Below are positions 23,199-27,277 of a stretch of 27,277 bases of DNA, one piece after another; within the stretch, counting starts at the first letter, position 1; the number at the start of each line of letters is the position of its first letter. The notes beneath the pieces were generated by a model, which saw only the letters and a list, made by a program, of their open reading frames with translations, had not been told where the DNA came from and did not search any database. Source of the stretch: CALZKI01 sp045124055. Lineage in GTDB: Bacteria; Bacillota; Clostridia; Lachnospirales; Lachnospiraceae. Made by a program: the position numbers and the translations under genes. Where the stretch lies: NCBI GenBank assembly GCA_045124055.1, contig JBGVKZ010000007.1:1-27277 (forward strand), in the 5' to 3' direction.

Positions 23199-23639
23199 AT
23201 GAGAAAAACACATTTAATAATTGTAAATATAGTTCTTTTACTGTGGTATTTTCTTTCAATGATAGGACTGAAGATTGGAGACAAATACTTGGTAACAGGT
23301 GCATTTGAGGAAGAATGGGTATTTATGCTTATTCCGACAATTACATTTGTTTTAATGTTAGTTACTAAAAATGTTGGAAGGAATATACATTTGATATGGT
23401 TGGCAGGGTGGTTTGTCACTCAGTTCTTAAGTCATGAATGGTATACTTTATTTGGAAGAGGCTTTATGGGAGAAATGGACAAGAAGATTGCCTATTTTTC
23501 AGAATGCATTCAATTAATAAATATGGATGGAAGATATGTTCCTGATGTATATCATATTGTGTTACATATTTTGATAATTGTTGCATTTGTTGTGACCTTG
23601 CTTTATAGAGAAGAAAAAACATTAGTTGACGAAGTGTGA
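23199..23639 (+). CDS. Small multi-pass membrane protein, unknown function
   Basis: A 146-residue protein with four predicted membrane helices at about 5-24, 40-56, 64-80 and 118-136. The loop after the third helix contains HEWYTLFGRGFMGEMDKKIAYF, and the fourth helix is preceded by DVYHIVLH. The C-terminus is short and charged (REEKTLVDEV). No family is recognised with confidence; the pattern is that of a small hypothetical integral membrane protein. The ATG has taggagat upstream. It is bracketed by copies of the hairpin repeat, which start 74 bases before it and at its stop codon, so it may have moved as a unit. Confidence 0.7.
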   Translation: MRKTHLIIVNIVLLLWYFLSMIGLKIGDKYLVTGAFEEEWVFMLIPTITFVLMLVTKNVGRNIHLIWLAGWFVTQFLSHEWYTLFGRGFMGEMDKKIAYFSECIQLINMDGRYVPDVYHIVLHILIIVAFVVTLLYREEKTLVDEV

Positions 23640-23688
23640 AATTTTCAGTCTTACAGAGAGATTGAAAGCAACAGAAGATTTGAAGTTT
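23639..23688. repeat. Dispersed ~50-bp hairpin repeat, copy 1
   Basis: Begins within the stop codon of the membrane-protein gene. It carries the shared core ttttcagtctt...gagagattgaaagca...cagaagatttgaa, nearly identical to copy 2 at 24824. Its ends are partly complementary (aaattttca with tgaagttt). Confidence 0.8.
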
Positions 23689-23697
23689 CTGTTGTGA

Positions 23698-23729
23698 AAA
23701 GATGTCTATTAACTTAGATATCTTTTTTT
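23698..23729 (+). terminator. Intrinsic terminator
   Basis: An 11-bp stem (aaagatgtcta with tagatatcttt, one G.T pair) with a six-base loop runs directly into a T-tract ending at 23729. It closes the unit of the membrane protein. The gap 23730-23821 before the next gene is very AT-rich, with no clear promoter. Confidence 0.8.
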
Positions 23730-23821
23730 ATAAAAACTTATAAAAAACTATTGAAATAAATTTCTAATTAAATTAGGCTTTTATATGGACGTCCAAATCT
23801 TAAGAATATACGAGGTGTAAG

Positions 23822-24817
23822 ATGATGGAAAAAATAAGAGAAGTTGTAGGAAAAGAATATGCGAATACACTTGGTATTATCGCATATAAAAATGGTGAAA
23901 AGGTCATTGAAGAGTATTTTAAAGGTGCACATGAGAATGAATCAGTACATACTTTTTCAATAGTGAAAAGTGTTGTGGCAATACTTGTGGGGATTGCGAT
24001 TGACAAAGGATATTTAGAGGGTGTACATCAAAAAGTAATTGATTTTTTCCCTGAGTATAAGTTAAAGAGAAATCAAGAACAGTTGAAAGAAGTAACGATT
24101 GAGAATTTCCTTACAATGACTGTTCCGTATAAGTTCAAAAGTGAACCGTGGACTAAGGTGTGTACTAGCGAAGATTGGGGTGGCAAGGTTTTAGAGCAGG
24201 TTGGTGGAAAGGAACAGATTGGAGAAAACTTCCACTACTCAACACTTGGAATTCAAGTATTATCGAATGTTTTAGCAAAGGCTACAAATATGAGTTTGAA
24301 AGAGTTTGCAACAAAAAATTTATTTGAACCATTGGGGATTTTGGATGTGCCGAATGCGAATGTTTATGACAGAGCATCGCAAGAAGCATTTTATAAAGCG
24401 AGAGATAATCGTGGTTGGGTAAAAGACCCAAGCGGATATTATACGACTGGATGGGGGTTATCGCTTACAACAGATGACTTTGCAAAGATTGGCGTGTTAG
24501 TGTTAAATAATGGTTTATATAATGGTAAAAGAATCCTTTCAGAGCAATATATTCGCGAGATGCTAACGGAGCGAGAAGAAAGCTACGGATATTTATGGTG
24601 GATTTATAAGAAAAATAGTACAATAAAAATAATACGAAAAGAATATAGTACAGGAAAGTATGATTCTTATTGTATGAATGGTGTAGGTGGCTCCTTAGTG
24701 ACGGTTATACCAGAGATTGATACCGTTATTTGTATGACTTGTTCGTTGGTGTATAATCCAAAACCGAGAATGGAACTTATAAATAATTATCTGATTCCTT
24801 ATATTGAAAAATTATAA
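23822..24817 (+). CDS. Serine hydrolase, beta-lactamase class C/DD-peptidase-like family
   Basis: A 331-residue protein of the beta-lactamase-related (Pfam Beta-lactamase) superfamily. The nucleophile motif SxxK is SIVK (Ser46, Lys49) in HTFSIVKSVVAILVGIAID. The second motif is YST (139-141) in NFHYSTLGIQVLSNVLAKATNMSL, in place of YxN. A C-terminal GVGGSLVTVIPE takes the place of the KTG-type strand. There is no signal peptide, so it is probably cytoplasmic and more likely an esterase or peptidase than an antibiotic-resistance enzyme. The start is one of two tandem ATGs at 23822/23825 behind gaggtg. The substrate is unknown. It lies between hairpin repeat copies 1 and 2. Confidence 0.85.
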   Translation: MMEKIREVVGKEYANTLGIIAYKNGEKVIEEYFKGAHENESVHTFSIVKSVVAILVGIAIDKGYLEGVHQKVIDFFPEYKLKRNQEQLKEVTIENFLTMTVPYKFKSEPWTKVCTSEDWGGKVLEQVGGKEQIGENFHYSTLGIQVLSNVLAKATNMSLKEFATKNLFEPLGILDVPNANVYDRASQEAFYKARDNRGWVKDPSGYYTTGWGLSLTTDDFAKIGVLVLNNGLYNGKRILSEQYIREMLTEREESYGYLWWIYKKNSTIKIIRKEYSTGKYDSYCMNGVGGSLVTVIPEIDTVICMTCSLVYNPKPRMELINNYLIPYIEKL

Positions 24818-24823
24818 GCACTT

Positions 24824-24874
24824 GAAAATTTCAGTCTTGCGGAGAGATTGAAAGCAGCAGAAGATTTGAATTTT
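24824..24874. repeat. Dispersed ~50-bp hairpin repeat, copy 2
   Basis: Starts six bases after the hydrolase stop codon. It shares tttcagtctt, gagagattgaaagca and cagaagatttgaa with copy 1. The terminal inverted repeat is aaaatttca with ttgaatttt (one mismatch). Confidence 0.8.
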
Positions 24875-24900
24875 ACGCATCGTTAAGAAAGGAGTAAAGT

Positions 24901-25356
24901 ATGTTAGATGTAGGAACCAAGGCACCAGATTTTGAGCTGTTTGACCAAGATGGAAAATTGCATAAATTAAATGATTATATTGGAAAAAAGGTTATTTTAT
25001 ATTTTTATCCAAAGGATAGTACACCGGGATGTACAAAGCAAGCATGTGGATTTTCTGAAAGATATCCTCAGTTTACAGAGAAAGGAGCAGTTGTCCTTGG
25101 GGTCAGTAAGGATTCAGTGGCTTCTCATAAAAAATTTGTAGAAAAATACGGATTGGTATTTACACTTCTTGCAGACCCGGAGCGCACCGTAATTGAAACA
25201 TACGATGTATGGAAGGAAAAGAAAAATTACGGTAAGGTTTCTATGGGGGTTGTAAGAACAACATATCTAATAGATGAGCAAGGAATTATTATTAAAGCAA
25301 ATGATAGGGTGAAAGCAGCAGAGGACCCGGAAAAAATGCTGCAGGAATTAGAATAG
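24901..25356 (+). CDS. bcp: Thioredoxin-dependent peroxiredoxin, Bcp/PrxQ type
   Basis: Reduces hydrogen peroxide and organic hydroperoxides using thioredoxin. The 151 residues have the peroxiredoxin fold with FYPKDSTPGCTKQACGF, giving peroxidatic Cys44 and resolving Cys49 five residues later, the arrangement of atypical two-Cys PrxQ enzymes. Also visible are VLGVSKDSVASHKKF and, near the end, the family segment GVVRTTYLID. The length is normal and there is no signal peptide (cytoplasmic). The start ATG is preceded by aaaggag. Its stop overlaps the next start by one base (TAGTG), coupling it to yaaA; both genes counter peroxide stress. Confidence 0.94.
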   Translation: MLDVGTKAPDFELFDQDGKLHKLNDYIGKKVILYFYPKDSTPGCTKQACGFSERYPQFTEKGAVVLGVSKDSVASHKKFVEKYGLVFTLLADPERTVIETYDVWKEKKNYGKVSMGVVRTTYLIDEQGIIIKANDRVKAAEDPEKMLQELE

Positions 25357-26102
25357 TGAAAATAATATTATCTCCAGCAAAAAAGATGAATATAAACCTT
25401 GATACTTTAGAATCTATGGGGTTGCCCATGTTTATTGATAGGTCTACGGAAATATTAGCATGGTTAAAAGGCAAGTCTAAAGATGAGTTAAAGGAATTGT
25501 GGAAATGCAATGATAAAATCGTGGAGCAAAATGTGAGACGTTTAGAGAATATGGACTTGTACCATAGGCTTACACCGGCGATATTATCATATGAAGGAAT
25601 TGCGTACCAGTACATGGCTCCTACAGTATTTGAGGATGGGCATTTTGAATATATACAGGAACATCTAAGGATATTATCAGCGTTCTATGGTGTTTTGAAG
25701 CCAATGGATGGAGTAACACCTTACCGCTTAGAGATGAAGGCAAAAGCTACAATCGGAAATGAAAAAAACTTATATGAATATTGGGGAGATATGCTTTACA
25801 AAGGTGTTAGAGATGAGAAGGGCATTATAATTAATCTGGCATCAAAAGAATATTCTAAATGTATCGAGAGATATCTATCCAAAGAAGATACGTATATATC
25901 TATAACATTTTGCGAATTATCTGCCGGGAAGCTGGTAACAAAAGGTACTTATGCAAAAATGGCACGAGGTGAAATGGTTAGATTCATGGCAGAAAACTGC
26001 ATTGAAAATCCCGAAGAAATAAAGAAATTCAATAGACTTGGATACATTTTTAGAGAAGACTTATCTTCTAAAATAGAATATGTTTTTGAAAGAAGACTGT
26101 GA
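25356..26102 (+). CDS. yaaA: Peroxide stress protein YaaA (UPF0246/DUF328)
   Basis: YaaA-family proteins limit DNA and protein damage during peroxide stress by lowering free intracellular iron (established in E. coli); the E. coli protein also binds DNA. The 248 residues start with the family hallmark MKIILSPAKKMN and contain RLTPAILSYEGIAYQYM, the LRILSAFYGVLKPMDGVTPYRLEM block, INLASKEYSK and, near the C-terminus, RLGYIFREDLSS. The start is GTG at 25356, overlapping the bcp stop by one base. A terminator follows directly. The bcp-yaaA pairing makes functional sense as one peroxide-defence unit. Confidence 0.94.
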   Translation: MKIILSPAKKMNINLDTLESMGLPMFIDRSTEILAWLKGKSKDELKELWKCNDKIVEQNVRRLENMDLYHRLTPAILSYEGIAYQYMAPTVFEDGHFEYIQEHLRILSAFYGVLKPMDGVTPYRLEMKAKATIGNEKNLYEYWGDMLYKGVRDEKGIIINLASKEYSKCIERYLSKEDTYISITFCELSAGKLVTKGTYAKMARGEMVRFMAENCIENPEEIKKFNRLGYIFREDLSSKIEYVFERRL

Positions 26103-26121
26103 TTTTGTTATCACAGTTTTT
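26096..26121 (+). terminator. Intrinsic terminator after yaaA
   Basis: A perfect 8-bp stem (actgtgat/atcacagt) with a six-base loop followed by tttt; it overlaps the yaaA stop codon. Confidence 0.85.
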
Positions 26122-26141
26122 CTTTACTTCATAAAGATATA

Positions 26142-26150
26142 TGGTATAAT
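26142..26150 (+). promoter_or_regulatory. Extended -10 promoter for the desulfoferrodoxin gene
   Basis: TGGTATAAT matches the extended -10 pattern TGnTATAAT. The -35 region at about 26122-26127 (ctttac) is weak, as is common with extended -10 promoters. It sits after the yaaA terminator, 79 bases before the gene start. Confidence 0.6.
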
Positions 26151-26228
26151 ATTTTTATGGCATATGTAATCATCCACAGGCATATTTAGAAGTACGTAAA
26201 GAGAATTATTAATAGGGAGGTTTGTTAT

Positions 26229-26597
26229 ATGAAATATTATATTTGTGAGCATTGTGGAAATATCATTGAATATGTGAAGGAGTCGGGTGTTCCGGTTATG
26301 TGCTGTGGTCAGAAGATGACAGAGATTGTACCGGGAACCAGTGAGGGAGCGCATGAGAAGCATGTACCTGTTGTAATAGTGGATGGAGACAAGGTGACTG
26401 TTGAAGTTGGTGAAGTAGAACATCCAATGGTAGAAGCACATTATATTCAGTGGATTGCTATTGAAACAACAAGAGGTAGTCAGAAAGTGAAATTAGAATA
26501 TACAGATAAACCAAGAGCAGAGTTTAAACTTGCGGATGGAGAAGAATTTGTGGCAGCCTATGAGTACTGCAATTTACATGGGTTATGGAAGAAATAA
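26229..26597 (+). CDS. dfx: Desulfoferrodoxin (2Fe superoxide reductase)
   Basis: Reduces superoxide to hydrogen peroxide in anaerobes without releasing oxygen; electrons come from rubredoxin. The 122 residues have an N-terminal desulforedoxin-like FeCys4 domain with Cys6, Cys9, Cys25 and Cys26 (CEHC and MCCG), followed by the catalytic neelaredoxin domain. Centre II ligands are all present: His45, His65, His71, His117 and Cys114 (HEKHVP, EHPMVEAHYIQW, CNLHGLW), with Glu43 and Lys44 at the mobile loop. The start is behind tagggagg. It has its own promoter but lies next to bcp-yaaA, whose products would handle the peroxide it makes. Confidence 0.95.
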   Translation: MKYYICEHCGNIIEYVKESGVPVMCCGQKMTEIVPGTSEGAHEKHVPVVIVDGDKVTVEVGEVEHPMVEAHYIQWIAIETTRGSQKVKLEYTDKPRAEFKLADGEEFVAAYEYCNLHGLWKK

Positions 26598-26617
26598 GAT
26601 ATAGCAAATAGAGGTAC

Positions 26618-26666
26618 AAATTTCAGGCTTCCGGTGTGTTTGAAAGTAACAGGCGATTTGAAGTTT
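26618..26666. repeat. Dispersed ~50-bp hairpin repeat, copy 3
   Basis: Lies 20 bases after the desulfoferrodoxin stop codon. It shares aaatttcag, ctt, ttgaaag, aacag and gatttgaagttt with copies 1 and 2. The ends pair as aaatttca/tgaagttt (one T.G pair). The interior is more divergent than between copies 1 and 2. Confidence 0.72.
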
Positions 26667-26746
26667 GGTGAGGTAAATGTGAACATGATTGAAGCTAACA
26701 AAAGAACGTATGATTTTATAAAGACACAAAAAGTTCACAGAAAAAA

Positions 26747-26773
26747 TTAGCACTCACTATTGACAAGTGCTAA
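26747..26773. promoter_or_regulatory. CIRCE operator (HrcA-binding site)
   Basis: TTAGCACTC, nine bases, AAGTGCTAA: the CIRCE inverted repeat with eight of nine arm bases matching the consensus on the right side (GAGTGCTAA expected) and all nine on the left. HrcA repressor binding is inferred. It overlaps the -35 region of the promoter below. Confidence 0.93.
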
Positions 26774-26788
26774 CAATGGTGCTATAAC
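26760..26788 (+). promoter_or_regulatory. Sigma-A type promoter of the hsp20 gene
   Basis: TTGACA (26760-26765), 17-base spacer, TATAAC (26783-26788): a near-consensus vegetative promoter. The -35 hexamer lies inside CIRCE, so HrcA would block RNA polymerase. A 5' leader of roughly 90 bases follows before the start codon, with no obvious structured element. Confidence 0.9.
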
Positions 26789-26883
26789 ATAATCAGAAAC
26801 AGGAGAAAGAAAGAACCACGAGTTCATGATTCTTCCTAAACATCCCCAGTTTCAAAAATTATTTTGAAAAAGGAGCGATGATT

Positions 26884-27277
26884 ATGTTAACACCTAGTAT
26901 TTTTGGAGAAAATCTATTCGACGAGTTCTTTGATGATTTCTTTGATTTCCCGGTATTTGATGATCGGGCAATGAAGAAAGCAGAGAAGAAACTGTATGGA
27001 CGTCATGCTGCAAACATGATGAAGACAGATGTGAAAGAACAGGAGGATCATTATGAAGTAGATATTGATCTTCCGGGATTTAAGAAAGAGGAGCTTTCTT
27101 TGGAACTGAAAAACGGATATCTGTTGATTAGTGCAGCGAAAGGTCTGGACAAAGAGGAGAAGGAAGAAAAGACAGGAAAATTTGTTCGTCGTGAACGTTA
27201 TGCAGGCAGTATGAGCAGATCTTTCTATGTGGGCGAGGATATCAAGCAGGAAGATATTCATGCTAAATATGAAAGCG
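26884..27277 (+). CDS. Hsp20/alpha-crystallin small heat-shock protein, 3' end beyond window
   Basis: ATP-independent holdase chaperone that binds unfolding proteins under heat or other stress. The 131 visible codons begin MLTPSIFGENLFDEFFDDFF, an aromatic- and acid-rich N-terminal arm as in clostridial Hsp18/Hsp20. The alpha-crystallin domain follows from about residue 48 with KTDVKEQEDHYEVDIDLPGF, KKEELSLELKNGYLLISA and KFVRRERYAGSMSRSFYV. The ATG has aaaaggagcg upstream. The frame is open to the window end and lacks the final strand and the IxI-type C-terminal tail. Control by HrcA through the CIRCE operator upstream is predicted. Codon use resembles region 3-4 genes, not the very AT-rich core. 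Confidence 0.94.
   Translation, partial: MLTPSIFGENLFDEFFDDFFDFPVFDDRAMKKAEKKLYGRHAANMMKTDVKEQEDHYEVDIDLPGFKKEELSLELKNGYLLISAAKGLDKEEKEEKTGKFVRRERYAGSMSRSFYVGEDIKQEDIHAKYES

Noticed and set aside
23822..24817. Calling the serine hydrolase an antibiotic-resistance beta-lactamase.
   Set aside because: There is no signal peptide, the second motif is YST and no clear KTG triad is visible; the superfamily is mostly esterases and peptidases.
23125..26666. Reading the hairpin repeats as a CRISPR array or as integron attC sites.
   Set aside because: Copies are hundreds to thousands of bases apart with genes between them, imperfect in sequence, and lack the attC core heptamers; no cas genes or integron integrase are present in the window.

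Overview
The window looks like part of the chromosome of a low-GC anaerobic Firmicute, most likely a Lachnospiraceae (Clostridia) member. The basis is the origin-proximal gene order yidC-jag-mnmE-mnmG-rsmG-parA-parB-DUF4446-HD domain-serS-DUF3881-tRNA-Arg, perfect Firmicute parS sites, strong Shine-Dalgarno sites with occasional TTG/GTG starts, and later genes typical of gut anaerobes (2Fe superoxide reductase, CIRCE-controlled Hsp20). Species cannot be assigned from this sequence alone.

Region 1 (1-12845) is compact, very AT-rich core chromosome, all on the + strand. It holds membrane protein insertion (YidC C-terminus), the RNA-binding protein Jag/KhpB, tRNA wobble modification (MnmE, MnmG), 16S rRNA methylation (RsmG), a soluble DegS/DegU-type two-component pair, a cluster of parS sites, the ParA/ParB segregation genes, a DUF4446 membrane protein, an HD-GYP protein, seryl-tRNA synthetase and a DUF3881 protein.

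Region 2 (12846-16404) is an integration-scarred junction. A functional-looking tRNA-Arg(CCT) is preceded by a broken copy of its own 5' half that runs into a perfect 20-bp palindrome. Downstream lies a terminator, then a cluster of TGCCACC repeats resembling an IS21-type end. After that come GC-richer remnants of an integrative conjugative element: a ParB N-terminus fused in frame to a large serine recombinase C-terminus, the last 30 codons of a Maff2-type gene, intact-looking VirB6/TrbL-like and PrgI genes, and a VirB4 N-terminus fused in frame to an internally deleted small alarmone synthetase. The element cannot transfer on the evidence of this window.

Region 3 (16440-22510) has intermediate composition and looks like a membrane-stress module: a two-HKD cardiolipin synthase, a terminator, then a probable operon of a second, membrane-anchored PLD-family protein, an OmpR-type regulator, an intramembrane-sensing histidine kinase and a FUSC-family membrane protein. 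An 11-bp-spaced direct repeat next to the start of that operon is a candidate autoregulatory site.

Region 4 (22592-27277) holds an internally deleted erythromycin-esterase gene, a four-helix membrane protein, a serine hydrolase, a Bcp/PrxQ peroxiredoxin with YaaA, a desulfoferrodoxin and the start of an Hsp20 gene. The theme of the last four is oxidative and heat stress. Four copies of a roughly 50-bp inverted-repeat sequence sit almost directly after the stop codons of four of these genes, giving the region a cassette-like layout. The Hsp20 promoter is embedded in a CIRCE operator.

The most unusual features are the dispersed hairpin family, the run of in-frame deletion chimeras (four junctions in about 10 kb), the tRNA-Arg half-copy with palindrome, and the PLD/two-component/FUSC module.
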